Source: Verrucomicrobiota bacterium (GTDB lineage Bacteria; Verrucomicrobiota; Verrucomicrobiia; Opitutales; Opitutaceae). From it: a stretch of 45,583 nt of DNA. Both the position numbers and the translations under genes were made by a program. Below, piece after piece: positions 1 through 8,390 of the stretch (within the stretch, counting starts at the first letter, position 1; every line of letters begins with the position of its first letter). The notes beneath the pieces were generated by a model. The model saw only the letters and a list, made by a program, of their open reading frames with translations, did not search any database and was not told the DNA's origin. The DNA is taken from the NCBI GenBank assembly GCA_023457715.1, contig JAEWKR010000091.1:1-45583 (forward strand). The letters are read 5' to 3'.

Positions 1-40
1 TCGATCGGCGGAGCCCGCGTTTTCGCCACGTCCCTCCTCG

Positions 41-110
41 GATTTCGAATCGCTGGCGCTCTTCGCTACGCCCAAGCGCCTTCGTGTAGCGAGGAGCGCC
101 AGCGAGTCGA
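41..110. repeat. REP-like palindromic element, single copy
   Basis: Two 20-nt arms at 50-69 and 86-105 are complementary with one mismatch and enclose a 16-nt loop. The arm word (tcgctggcgctcttcgctac) and flanking text recur several times at 29282-29700, between the two sensor kinase genes. This is therefore a dispersed palindromic element, comparable in size and form to REP/BIME sequences. No transposase gene is visible near either site. Confidence 0.8.
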
Positions 111-151
111 CGGCTGACCTCCAAAGCCCCGACAAATAAACCGATCTGGCG

Positions 152-206
152 CAAGGACCGAGCCTCCGTGTCCTCCTTGTCGGAGCTCTGTGCTCTCTGT
201 GGCTAC
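152..206. repeat. Intergenic repeat shared with the right edge of the window
   Basis: The 21 bases at 152-172 (caaggaccgagcctccgtgt plus c) are identical to the last 21 bases of the window (45563-45583). Just downstream, 185-204 is the inverted form of the gccacagagg-cacagag word seen at 45474-45493. The two window ends thus carry copies of the same intergenic repeat family. Confidence 0.7.
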
Positions 207-219
207 TTCGGAATCAAGG

Positions 220-291
220 TCGAACATCGCACCCGGAACATCGGACTGCGGCCCCGGGGGCCGCCTCCGACATTCCACGCGCGATGTCCGA
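220..291. repeat. Long quasi-palindrome downstream of glnK1
   Basis: Left arm 220-255 pairs imperfectly with 257-291 (roughly 27 of 35 positions) around a perfect GC-rich core, gcggcccc/ggggccgc at 248-264. It lies about 30 bp beyond the stop of the minus-strand glnK1 gene, so it could help end that transcript. No T-run follows it on the minus strand. Apart from this and the two repeats before it, I see no gene in 1-320. Confidence 0.55.
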
Positions 292-320
292 CGCTAGACG
301 TTCGATGTTTAGACTGTCGC

Positions 321-659
321 TCAGGTCGCGGCCTCGCCGCGCTCGCCGGTTCGGATACGGATCACTTCCTCGAGCGGGAGGACGAACACCTTGCCGTCGC
401 CGATCTTGCCGGTCTTCGCCGACGCGACGATGGCATCGATCGTTTTCGCGACGATCTCGTCGGAAACGGCGATCTCGATTTTCACCTTCGGCAGGAAGTC
501 GACGGTGTATTCGCTGCCGCGGTAGATTTCGGTGTGACCTTTCTGGCGACCGAAGCCCTTTACTTCGGTGACAGTCATGCCTTCGACGCCGACTTCGGCG
601 AGGGCCGCCTTAACTTCCTCCAACTTGAAGGGCTTGATGATCGCAGTGATGAATTTCAT
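321..659 (-). CDS. glnK: PII nitrogen regulatory protein GlnK (first copy)
   Basis: This 112-residue protein has the full PII family length. It is a trimeric cytosolic sensor of 2-oxoglutarate and ATP/ADP that binds and blocks the ammonium channel AmtB when nitrogen is plentiful. The T-loop (residues 37-58) keeps Tyr46 and Tyr51, the latter being the uridylylation site in proteobacterial PII proteins. The C-terminal PII signature TGKIGDGK is at 83-90. The gene lies 20 nt behind amtB on the same strand, the classical amtB/glnK pairing, and its T-loop is identical to that of the second copy at 2471-2809. Whether Tyr51 is modified here is unknown. GlnB is the alternative name, but linkage to amtB favours GlnK. 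Confidence 0.93.
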   Translation of the reverse strand: MKFITAIIKPFKLEEVKAALAEVGVEGMTVTEVKGFGRQKGHTEIYRGSEYTVDFLPKVKIEIAVSDEIVAKTIDAIVASAKTGKIGDGKVFVLPLEEVIRIRTGERGEAAT

Positions 660-679
660 GGCTGGTTAAGTTGAAGAGC

Positions 680-2174
680 TCAGGACTTGGCTTCGTAGAT
701 GTAGCCTTCTTCCCCGTGATCGCTGAGGTCGAGGCCCTCCTGTTCGGCTTCGACGCTCGGGCGCAGACCGACCAGCGCTTTGACCACGAACGCGATCACC
801 GCGGTGGCGACCAGGGCGAGGACGATGGTGAGACCGATGGCCTTGACCTGCTCGAGCCACAGCGTGCTGCCGACGACGTCCTTCAGATTGACGTTCAGGT
901 TGCCGTTGATGTCGGCGGTGGCGAAGAACCCGGTGAGCAGCGCGCCCAGGGTGCCGCCGACCGCGTGCACCCCAAAGGTGTCCAGCGCGTCGTCATACTT
1001 GAGCATGCCCTTGAGCTTTGTACACGCGAAGTAGCAGACGATGCCGGCCATCAGACCGAGGGGCACCGCCGAGCTCGGGGCGATGAAACCGCAGGCGGGG
1101 GTCACGACCACCAGGCCCGCGACCGCACCGGAGCAGAAGCCCAGCACGCTGGCCTTGCGGCGGGTGAGCCACTCCATCGCGGCCCAGGTGAAGGCGGCGA
1201 CGCCGGTGGCCAGCGTGGTGGTGGTGAAGGCATTCGCAGCGACGCCGTCGGCGGCGGCCGCCGAGCCGGCGTTGAACCCGTACCAACCCACCCAGAGCAT
1301 GCCCGTGCCGACCATGCACAGCACCAGGCTGTGCGGCGGCATCGGCGTGCGGCCGAAGCCGAGACGCGGCCCGAGGATCACGCAGAGCAGCAGCGCGGAC
1401 CAGCCCGAGGACATGTGGACGACCGTGCCGCCCGCGAAGTCGATCGCCTTGATCGAGGCGCCGGCGTTCCACACGCCGTTCATCAGACCATTCACGCCCC
1501 AGACCATGTGCGCCAGCGGGAAGTACACGAAGAACATCCACAGCGTCATGAAGAGGATCAGCGCGGAGAACTTCATGCGTTCCGCGATCGCGCCGACGAT
1601 CAGCGCGGGCGTGATGATCGCGAACATCATCTGGAACATCGAGAACACATTCTGCGACACCCAGTAGGAGTAGTCGGTGTTTGGCGCACTCGTGACGCCT
1701 TTCAGAAAGAAATATTCGGAGCCGCCGAGGAGCGCGCTGTCGAAATTCTTGCCGAACACGAGGCTGTACCCGAAGGACCACCACAGGATGGTGACCAGCC
1801 CCGCCAGACCGAGGCACTGCGCCATCACCGACAGCACGTTCTTCGTGCGGACCAGGCCGCCGTAGAACAACGCGAGACCGGGCAGCGTCATGAACAGCAC
1901 CAGCGCGGCGCTCGTCATGAGCCAGCCATTGTGGCCGGGGCCGGCGGTGCCGACCGAGGCGGTGGTCAACCCGTCAGGGATGCTGCCGCTCGTGTCTTTC
2001 AAGGCGGCGGTGGGATCGCCGTTGGTCAGATAAGCTTCAAGGCCGGCAACGCGCTGCTCCAACGATGGGGTGGGAGCCGCAGCGGGAGTGGCGGACTCGG
2101 CGGCAGCCGTGAAGCAGGCCGCGAATGCCACGAGGGTTGCGAAGAGAAGGCGAAGAGGACACAGCTTTTTCATG
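680..2174 (-). CDS. amtB: Ammonium transporter AmtB (first copy)
   Basis: An Amt/MEP/Rh-family channel of about 497 residues that conducts ammonium across the inner membrane. The proposed ATG at 2174 begins a signal-peptide-like stretch (MKKLCPLRLLFATLVAF), as in many Amt proteins whose N-terminus is cleaved. The reading frame stays open to a TTG at 2236, and an ATG at 2192 is also possible; none has a strong Shine-Dalgarno. Eleven or so membrane segments follow. The Amt signature DFAGGTVVHMSSG and a later VHAVGGTLG supply the two conserved pore histidines. A roughly 70-residue periplasmic extension precedes the first channel helix. It is co-directional with glnK1, with a 20-nt gap, so PII control of the channel is expected. 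It is clearly diverged from the second amtB at 2907-4397. Confidence 0.92.
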
Positions 2175-2407
2175 AGTGGGTGCGAATCCATGAGCAGCTG
2201 CGATGCCGAGCGTGGAAATCCTGAAAATATTTCCAAGATATGACGCAGGTTGTGGACAAACAGGAGGTTAGCCCGCGTTAACCGCGCCGCGAGTCACACG
2301 GCAGCGGTGACGGGTCTCCCGGAGGTGAAACCGGACGTCTGCTCCTGGAGCAGGGATTCGCTCTCTCTTCCCGTCCGTCGTTCCGGCCCAGAGGTGCGAA
2401 TCGGGTC

Positions 2408-2445
2408 AAAAAAACAAAAGGCCGGTCACCGCGAGGGGACCGGCC
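2408..2445 (-). terminator. Intrinsic terminator of the amtB2-glnK2 operon
   Basis: On the minus strand an 8-bp perfect GC stem (2438-2445 with 2420-2427, ggccggtc/gaccggcc) and a 10-nt loop are followed directly by TTTTGTTTTTTT (complement of 2408-2419). This is a standard rho-independent terminator, 26 bp past the glnK2 stop. It separates the two amtB-glnK modules. Confidence 0.9.
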
Positions 2446-2470
2446 GGAAAACGGACAACGGAGCGGGATC

Positions 2471-2809
2471 TTAAAGCGCCGACTCGCCCCGCTCGTCGGT
2501 GCGGATGCGGATCACTTCCTCGAGTGGAACGACAAATACCTTCCCGTCGCCGATCTTGCCCGTCTTGGCCGCCTTGACGATGGCTTCGACGGCCTTGCCT
2601 GCGATGTCGTCGCTGACCGCGACCTCGATCTTCACCTTCGGGAGGAAGTCCACGGTATATTCACTCCCGCGGTAGATCTCGGTGTGGCCCTTCTGACGCC
2701 CGAAGCCCTTGACCTCGGTCACCGTCATTCCCTCGATCCCGGCGCCGCTGAGCGCCTCCTTCACTTCCTCGAGTTTGAACGGTTTGATGATAGCGATGAT
2801 GAGTTTCAT
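2471..2809 (-). CDS. glnK: PII nitrogen regulatory protein GlnK (second copy)
   Basis: A 112-residue PII protein, very similar to the first copy over the whole length and identical through the T-loop (GFGRQKGHTEIYRGSEYTVD), including Tyr46 and Tyr51. The TGKIGDGK signature is intact. It lies 97 nt downstream of the second amtB on the same strand and ends at a strong intrinsic terminator. It should gate AmtB2 in response to 2-oxoglutarate and adenylate state. The near-identical T-loops suggest each PII could act on either channel, and mixed trimers are possible; that is inference. Confidence 0.93.
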   Translation of the reverse strand: MKLIIAIIKPFKLEEVKEALSGAGIEGMTVTEVKGFGRQKGHTEIYRGSEYTVDFLPKVKIEVAVSDDIAGKAVEAIVKAAKTGKIGDGKVFVVPLEEVIRIRTDERGESAL

Positions 2810-2906
2810 TCGAAAATGATGCTGCGTTGCAATTCAGGTGGTTAAGTGTGGCATCCCACGGCGCGGGCGCAAGAATTCGTTCCCGCGAAACCGGGGGCGA
2901 CGCCGA

Positions 2907-4397
2907 TTATTTGTGGGTGCTGAAGTCGGGATAAGCTTCGTTGCCGTGCTCACCGATATCAAGACCCTCGCGTTCCTCTTCGGCGCTGACCCGGATTCCA
3001 ACCGTAACCTTGAGCGCGAACCACAACGCCAGCGAGGCAAGGAAGACAAAGGCGCCGACCGTCGCGACACCCTTCAGCTGCACCAGAGTCTGATCCAACC
3101 GGCCCCATTGTTCCGCCGGGATCACGGCACCGCTGGCATCGACCGGTGGAAGGGCCGCGATCGTCGAGGCGATGTCGTAGTTATAGAAAAGGCCGAGCGC
3201 CAGCGTGCCAAACACGCCGCAAACCAGGTGAACGGACAACGCGCCAACCGGATCGTCCAATCGCACTTTGTCGAAGAAGATGACTGACAGCACCACGAGC
3301 ACCCCCGAAATGACGCCAATGATGGCCGCGGAGGCGAAGGACACGAAAGCGCAGCCGGCGGTGATGCCGACCAGACCCGCGAGACAGCCGTTCAGGATCA
3401 TGGACAGATCCGGCTTCTTCAAAAGGAGCCATGACGCGACCATGGCGCCGAGAGTGCCGGTGGCCGCCGCGATATTCGTCGCCACCAGCACGTGCGCGAT
3501 GGTCTTGCCATTCCCTGCGGCCATGCCCGAGCCGGAATTGAAGCCGAACCAGCCGAGCCAGAGAATCAACACGCCAAGCGCAGCCGACGTCATGTTGTGT
3601 CCAGGAATCGGGTGCACTTTGCCGTCCTTGTACTTTCCGATCCGCGCGCCGAGCACGATGACCCCGGCGAGGGCCGCCCACCCACCGACCGAATGGACCG
3701 TTGTCGATCCGGCGAAATCGCGGAAATTCCCTGCCGACAGAAAGCCACCGCCCCAGATCCAGTGGCCTGAAACCGGATAGATCAGCGCCACCAGCAAGAA
3801 GCTGAAGAGAATGAAGGAGCCGAACTTGATGCGTTCGGCGACCGCGCCGGATACGATGGTCGCAGCCGTGCCGGCAAACACGAGTTGGAAGAAAAACTTC
3901 GCCCACAGCGGGATTGGAGTCCAGTTGATCGCCCCGTACACCCCGGCGTACGTCTCGGTCGCGAACGGATTCATCGCGGCGTAGGCGCTGCCCAAGGCCG
4001 GTGAGTTGTCAGGGCCGCCAACGAACCACAACCCCTGCGTGCCCACCCATGCCGTACCGTCGCCAAACATCAAACCCCATCCGACGACCCAGAAGGACAG
4101 CGTGGCGACGGCGAAAACAACGAAGTTTTTCGCGAGGATGTTCGCGCAGTTCTTCGCGCGGCAAAGGCCCGATTCCACGAGCGCAAACCCGGCATTCATC
4201 CAAAAGACGAGCATGCCAGCCACCACCACCCAGATGGTGTCGAGGCCGACGCGGAGATCGCTGAGATCGGACAACTTGGGGATCGCGGGCGCGGCGGCTT
4301 CATCTGCAGCCAGCGCGAGTGCCGGTGCGGCGAACATGCCCGCGGCGAGCACTGCGATTGTGATCCAGCGGGGGGCGAACGGGGCCCTGTGCTTCAT
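2907..4397 (-). CDS. amtB: Ammonium transporter AmtB (second copy)
   Basis: About 496 residues. I chose the ATG at 4397 because a cleavable signal peptide follows (MKHRAPFAPRWITIAVLA, then an AxA-like site near residue 30). The frame is open further upstream to 4544, but that part is not Amt-like. The family hallmark MNAGFALVESGLCRAKN opens the channel domain, and AGSTTVHSVGGWAALAG and SVHLVCGVFGTLA carry the paired pore histidines. Its C-terminal tail (LDIGEHGNEAYPDF) resembles the tail of copy 1 (LDLSDHGEEGYIYE), a region that contacts PII in other Amt proteins. glnK2 follows after 97 nt. A sigma54-like element lies about 100 bp upstream. Confidence 0.92.
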   Translation of the reverse strand: MKHRAPFAPRWITIAVLAAGMFAAPALALAADEAAAPAIPKLSDLSDLRVGLDTIWVVVAGMLVFWMNAGFALVESGLCRAKNCANILAKNFVVFAVATLSFWVVGWGLMFGDGTAWVGTQGLWFVGGPDNSPALGSAYAAMNPFATETYAGVYGAINWTPIPLWAKFFFQLVFAGTAATIVSGAVAERIKFGSFILFSFLLVALIYPVSGHWIWGGGFLSAGNFRDFAGSTTVHSVGGWAALAGVIVLGARIGKYKDGKVHPIPGHNMTSAALGVLILWLGWFGFNSGSGMAAGNGKTIAHVLVATNIAAATGTLGAMVASWLLLKKPDLSMILNGCLAGLVGITAGCAFVSFASAAIIGVISGVLVVLSVIFFDKVRLDDPVGALSVHLVCGVFGTLALGLFYNYDIASTIAALPPVDASGAVIPAEQWGRLDQTLVQLKGVATVGAFVFLASLALWFALKVTVGIRVSAEEEREGLDIGEHGNEAYPDFSTHK

Positions 4398-4496
4398 AGT
4401 GATGATGGTTGAGCGGACGTTTTCCAAAGCGCTGCGCGGAGGACGTCGCGAGGCTCTGAAGCCCACACCGAACTTGGCGTGGTCGAAGCGATCCTT

Positions 4497-4513
4497 AGCA
4501 CTGGCGATGCCAA
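4497..4513 (-). promoter_or_regulatory. Candidate sigma54 (-24/-12) promoter for amtB2-glnK2
   Basis: The minus strand reads TTGGCATCGCCAGTGCT, which has the invariant GG-N10-GC spacing and matches most of the TTGGCAC-N5-TTGC consensus, with three mismatches at less constrained positions. It lies 100 bp before the amtB2 ATG. Nitrogen-regulated amtB-glnK operons are typical sigma54 targets. No comparable element was found before amtB1, and no rpoN or ntrC gene is in the window, so this is tentative. Confidence 0.35.
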
Positions 4514-4636
4514 CGGACCCGACTATGAGGACTCGGCATGGCAAGGGCCGGATGAATGAGGCTCATCACTACGCGGCGCCGCGGCGCCTTTTCTGCCTTT
4601 TCATTGGTGCCGGAGGCCGCAAGGTCGTCGGCTTCC

Positions 4637-5497
4637 ATGCGCTTTCATAAGTATCACGCCCTGGGCAACGACTACATCGTGTGCGATCCGCGCGACTTTC
4701 CATCCTGGTCACCGGCGCCAACCCTCGAGCAGATTCGGGTGGTGTGTCATCGCAATTTCGGCGTGGGCTCCGACGGCATCCTCTGGGGCCCCCTGCCCTC
4801 CGCGCAGAGCGAATTCGGCCTCCGGATTTTCAATCCCGACGGCTCCGAGGCGGAAAAGTCCGGCAACGGTCTGCGCATCTTCTCCCGCTATCTCTGGGAT
4901 CAGAAGCTCGTCAAGAGTCCCTCCTTCACCGTGGAGACGCCGGGCGGTCAAGTGCAGGCCGTCATCAAGGACGACGGCCGGCTGATCACCGTGGCCATGG
5001 GCAAAGTGAGTTTCGACAGCGCGAAGATTCCGGTGAACCTGGCGGGCCCGGCGCGCGACGTGATCAATGAGAAGCTGACCGCGGGCGGTCGCGAGTTCAC
5101 GTACTGCGCCGCCACGATCGGCAACCCGCATTGCGTGATTCCGCTGAGCGAGATCTCGCCGGCCCTCGCCCACCAATACGGTCCGCACCTGGAGACGCAT
5201 CCCAATTTCCCGCGCAAGACCAACGTCCAGTTCCTGCGGGTCATCGATCGGGCGAACCTCCAGATCGAAATCTGGGAGCGCGGCGCCGGTTACACGCTCG
5301 CGTCCGGCAGCAGTTCCAGCGCTTCGGCCGCCGTCGCACACAAACTCGGTCTCGTCGATCGCAATGTCACGGTGCACATGCCCGGTGGGCAGATCGGAAT
5401 CGAGATCGGCTCCGATTTCTCGATCATGATGACCGGCACCGTGAACAAGGTCGCCGAGGGCACGATGCACCCTGAACTCTTCGCGGTCCGGGTGTAG
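4637..5497 (+). CDS. dapF: DapF-family epimerase with both catalytic Cys replaced by Ser
   Basis: A 286-residue protein with the two-lobed diaminopimelate epimerase fold: N-terminal FHKYHALGNDYIVCDP, GVGSDGILWG, FNPDGSEAEKSGNGLRIF, then GNPHCV and ERGAGYTLASGSS. The ATG at 4637 places the FHKYHALGNDY motif at the usual position; a longer frame from 4556 adds non-conserved residues. In characterised DapF enzymes two cysteines (C73 and C217 in the Haemophilus enzyme) act as the acid/base pair in CGNG and ACGTG motifs. Here the equivalent positions are Ser75 (TCC) and Ser223 (TCC), and the Glu of the usual GxGET is Tyr219. The epimerase activity assumed from homology is therefore uncertain. It may be a variant isomerase. 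It is divergent from amtB2. Confidence 0.8.
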   Translation: MRFHKYHALGNDYIVCDPRDFPSWSPAPTLEQIRVVCHRNFGVGSDGILWGPLPSAQSEFGLRIFNPDGSEAEKSGNGLRIFSRYLWDQKLVKSPSFTVETPGGQVQAVIKDDGRLITVAMGKVSFDSAKIPVNLAGPARDVINEKLTAGGREFTYCAATIGNPHCVIPLSEISPALAHQYGPHLETHPNFPRKTNVQFLRVIDRANLQIEIWERGAGYTLASGSSSSASAAVAHKLGLVDRNVTVHMPGGQIGIEIGSDFSIMMTGTVNKVAEGTMHPELFAVRV

Positions 5498-5498
5498 A

Positions 5499-5577
5499 TG
5501 CAGGTTACGCGTTGCAGGTTACAAGTCACAGGTTGCAGGTCGCCGATCCAGAAACCTGCAACCTGCCAACCGGTAAC
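5499..5577. repeat. Repeat-armed hairpin between convergent genes (caggtt word)
   Basis: The word gcaggttac/gcaggt recurs four times, and the inverted form follows it. A perfect 12-bp stem (5529-5540 with 5554-5565, caggttgcaggt) encloses a 13-nt loop. It fills almost exactly the space between the dapF stop and the stop of the convergent gene at 5582. Confidence 0.8.
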
Positions 5578-5581
5578 TCCG

Positions 5582-7483
5582 TCACAGGGCCCTGACCTTC
5601 GCGGCCCAGTCCGGCGATTTGGCTTTCGGAAAGTCGGGGGCAGACAGTGACCCGTCGGGGCTGGCCGTGAGTTCGATCGGCCGGTCCCACTCGCCCGTCA
5701 GGGGGTGAAACCAGCGCCACTGGTACTTCGCGCCGGCGGTGAAACCTTTGAGCGCAGGCTTCACCGCCCCGTTCTCGAAGTACAGGAAGGCAAGATCGCG
5801 CTGCGGCGTGCGCATCATGAAGGACCAGCCATCGAGCCCGTTCTCCGGCGCATTCGGCGCGGCGCGCGGGGAAAGGTCAGTGGTGGCGAGTTCCAGTTCC
5901 TGATAGCGCCGGCCTTCGGACAGCATGAAGTCGCGGAGGTATTTCATCTGCGCGCCGGACTCGTACCGTAGCGCGCGCCAGAACGCAGGGCGCCAGCCTT
6001 CGGGCTCCGCCAGTGCCGTCATGTCGTAGGCCGCGTGGCCGTGGACGTGTCCGGCAAGGCCTCCGGACAGCACAGACCCGTACATCATTGCGCGCGCGAA
6101 ATAGACGTCGCGCGGCGAACCCGCCGGCGGCGTTTCACCGGCAGGCCGGTTGATCTCGTGGTTCCAACCCGTGTAGTACGGCTCCATGTTCGCCACCGGA
6201 TAGGCCGGCGTCAGGCGGAAGATCTCCTCCATATCCGCGTAGATGCCGTGGTCCCGGGGCTTGTTGCCCACGCTGTGCATCGTCAGCCACGGAACCTGGT
6301 CGCCATGGCCAAAAGCCGTGTAAGTCGAGCGATCGATCAGGGTGGTATAAGGCTGGCCGTAGGGCAGCGGACCGTAGTCCTTGAGATGCTGGGTGAGCGC
6401 CGCGTTGAATTCGTCCGCGGTGAGGCTGTAGTCCTTCGGAATCCAGTCCAGATGGATGCCGCTGAAGATGATATTCTGGGCCCCGTAGCGGGAGATGAGG
6501 TACTGCACGAAGCGTCCGTAGGACACATTGAAGTCAAAGTACGCCTTCCAGGACGGTCCATGATCGCGACGCACGGTTTCGATCATCGGCACAAAACCCT
6601 GTTCGGACAGGTGCCGCATCTTCCGGTCGAGACTGCGGAAGTAGGCCGGGTTCAACCGGTCAAAATCGGCCAGCCCATCGCGGTCGGCGAAAACGGCAAA
6701 AGGACGATTGCCGTGCTCGTCAGCCATGTCCTTGGCCGTCGTGGTGGCGCCGTCGGCCGTGGTGATCCGGGCGTTCGGAGCCCAATGGCCGAACTTTTCC
6801 CACGCGTTGCGCAGAAAGACGCCGTCCTGGTTTGCGAAGGTCGCGCCGTTGGCGTCAGCGTCCCAGTTTGGAAAAGCGGACACAAAACTCACGGAATTGT
6901 ACCCCTGCTGCTTGCGCCAGCCGACAGCCTCCTCAAATGAAACTCCCGGCTCGGGGGGTTCCTGTCCTTTCGCCCCCACGCCCCGCACCGGCAGCCGCCA
7001 GGTCGACGCCGCCAGCCAGGTATCGCCCACGAGAAAATAGGGCGTGCCGTCGGCGTACTCCAGCGCCCGGCCGTTCCGGGTCACGCGCACGAAGCCGCGT
7101 CGATTCGGGTTTTCCGCCTTCTCGGCTTCCGTCCACTCCACCGCGCGCACCTTGCCCTGTCCGCCGTTCAGGCCCCGGTCGGCAGGCTGATTGGAAGCGG
7201 AGCGCCACGTCCATTCCCCGGGCGCCGTGGCCACAAACCGAACTTTGAAGGTGCGTCCACCGTCCCAAAACCCGTAAACGCGGCGCTTCGTGCCGGCTCC
7301 TTCGAGTTCGATCCAGCACACCACCTCCGCGTACGGGTTCGCGTAATCCTGGGAAGCGGAGAACGTGATCTCCTGCGTTTCCCACACGTGCACTTCGCCG
7401 CTGACGAGCGCGAACGCACGGCCGGCCAGGCCAACGGCCAAGAGGAGGAAAAGCGCGAACACGCGCCGGGGTTGGAGCAACAT
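5582..7483 (-). CDS. Secreted DUF5060/apiosidase-like glycoside hydrolase-family protein
   Basis: 633 residues with a signal peptide (about residues 1-25, ending near AFA). The N-terminal domain (about 28-115) looks like the beta-sandwich DUF5060 domain (VHVWETQEITFSA, and GEWTWRSASN). A TIM-barrel region (about 135-510; TPYFLVGDTWLAA, SGIHLDWIPKDY, NMEPYYTGWNHE) matches the DUF4038/apiosidase-like family. The C-terminal 90 residues (FMMRTPQRDLAFLYFENG, YQWRWFHPLTGEW) resemble the putative collagen-binding-like beta domain that often closes these proteins. The likely role is hydrolysis of plant or algal polysaccharide side chains outside the cell. I cannot name the substrate or assign the catalytic acids with certainty. 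Confidence 0.75.
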   Translation of the reverse strand: MLLQPRRVFALFLLLAVGLAGRAFALVSGEVHVWETQEITFSASQDYANPYAEVVCWIELEGAGTKRRVYGFWDGGRTFKVRFVATAPGEWTWRSASNQPADRGLNGGQGKVRAVEWTEAEKAENPNRRGFVRVTRNGRALEYADGTPYFLVGDTWLAASTWRLPVRGVGAKGQEPPEPGVSFEEAVGWRKQQGYNSVSFVSAFPNWDADANGATFANQDGVFLRNAWEKFGHWAPNARITTADGATTTAKDMADEHGNRPFAVFADRDGLADFDRLNPAYFRSLDRKMRHLSEQGFVPMIETVRRDHGPSWKAYFDFNVSYGRFVQYLISRYGAQNIIFSGIHLDWIPKDYSLTADEFNAALTQHLKDYGPLPYGQPYTTLIDRSTYTAFGHGDQVPWLTMHSVGNKPRDHGIYADMEEIFRLTPAYPVANMEPYYTGWNHEINRPAGETPPAGSPRDVYFARAMMYGSVLSGGLAGHVHGHAAYDMTALAEPEGWRPAFWRALRYESGAQMKYLRDFMLSEGRRYQELELATTDLSPRAAPNAPENGLDGWSFMMRTPQRDLAFLYFENGAVKPALKGFTAGAKYQWRWFHPLTGEWDRPIELTASPDGSLSAPDFPKAKSPDWAAKVRAL

Positions 7484-7563
7484 GGTCCGAGAACTACATG
7501 CCTTGGTCCGGCCGCAGCAAGGTTGTGAGGCAGTCTAATTACGGATCAGGCGGATGGACCGGG

Positions 7564-7694
7564 GATTTCAGATTTCAGATTTCAGATTTCAAATTTCAGA
7601 TGATCGGAATGCCAAATCAGATGCCGGACCGGGCGGCTCAGATGAGCCGGGCGCAGATCGAGCCCGACATGATTCTGAAATCTGAAATCTGAAG
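7564..7694. repeat. Repeat-armed hairpin (tttcaga word) between co-directional genes
   Basis: Tandem gatttca units at 7564-7602 pair with 7674-7693: 20 nt, tctgaaatctgaaatctgaa, perfectly complementary to the left array. The loop of about 70 nt holds a second perfect palindrome (cggctca-ga-tgagccg, 7634-7649). It lies upstream of the glycosidase gene and downstream of the thioredoxin-fold gene, both on the minus strand. Confidence 0.8.
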
Positions 7695-7709
7695 TTCCCG
7701 CGAAGCGGG

Positions 7710-8321
7710 CTAGTACTTGATCCCGCAGCCGTAGGGTTTGGTGGCGGAGTCGGCGAGCGGTTTACCTTCTTTCAGGGCGGCCAGCCCGGCACGGATATAG
7801 TTCTTCGCCTTGGGCAGGTCCTTTTTGCTGCCACCCGGCGTATCGTCGATCGCTCCCTGATAGACGAGGGTTCCCTGGGCATCGATGAGGTACACGTGGG
7901 GCGTCGTCTTCGCGCCGTACTGTTTGCCCACTTTGCCGTTCGGATCACGCAGATACGCGGACGGCGCTGCGCCGTGGCGCCCAAGATAGTCCGAGGTTTT
8001 CTCCACGCTGTAATCCGCCCCCTGGCTTCCGGGCCGGTTGGAATTCACGACCAGCCAGACCGCCCCGGCAGCGGTCGCCTCGGCCTGGAGTTGCGGGATG
8101 TTTCTGCTCTCGTAGTGCTTACCCACGACCGGGCACTCCGGGTTGTGCCATTCCAGGATGACCGGCTTACCGCGGTAATCCGCCAGCCGGTGGGTCTTGC
8201 CGTGGATATCGGTGAGGGTGAAATCAGGAGCGGGCTGACCTGACTCCACGGCGGCGAGCATAGTGCCCGCGAAACAGAGAACGGCACTCAGGGCCACGAG
8301 GGAACGCAGGATGGGTTTCAT
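7710..8321 (-). CDS. Secreted thioredoxin-fold (AhpC/TSA-like) protein
   Basis: 203 residues with a signal peptide (about 1-24, cleavage near MLAA-VES). The redoxin core begins GQPAPDFTLTDIHGKTHRL and contains EWHNPECPVVGKHY, so the resolving CxxC of TlpA/thioredoxin is replaced by a lone Cys63 in an ECPVV context. A further TTPHVYLID strand carries the cis-proline typical of the fold. A second cysteine, Cys199 (PYGCGIKY), lies near the C-terminus. The family includes periplasmic peroxiredoxin-like and thiol-disulfide proteins; the exact reaction cannot be read from sequence. The gene stands alone, divergent from the membrane repeat protein at 8607. Confidence 0.75.
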   Translation of the reverse strand: MKPILRSLVALSAVLCFAGTMLAAVESGQPAPDFTLTDIHGKTHRLADYRGKPVILEWHNPECPVVGKHYESRNIPQLQAEATAAGAVWLVVNSNRPGSQGADYSVEKTSDYLGRHGAAPSAYLRDPNGKVGKQYGAKTTPHVYLIDAQGTLVYQGAIDDTPGGSKKDLPKAKNYIRAGLAALKEGKPLADSATKPYGCGIKY

Positions 8322-8390
8322 GGGAGCAAGTTCAGACGCACGGACGCCGTAAAAGATGCGCCGCGGGGATCGAAGGGTGAGGACGGGGGG

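Noticed and set aside
2175..2407. Sigma54 promoter upstream of amtB1
   Set aside because: Scanning for GG-N10-GC on the minus strand gave only one hit, without the surrounding TGGCA/TTGC bases, so no site is claimed.
7564..7694. Rho-independent terminator of the thioredoxin-fold gene
   Set aside because: The stem is AT-rich with a loop of about 70 nt and no terminal T-run. Like the other repeat-armed hairpins it does not fit the intrinsic terminator model, in contrast to 2408-2445 and 37611-37656.
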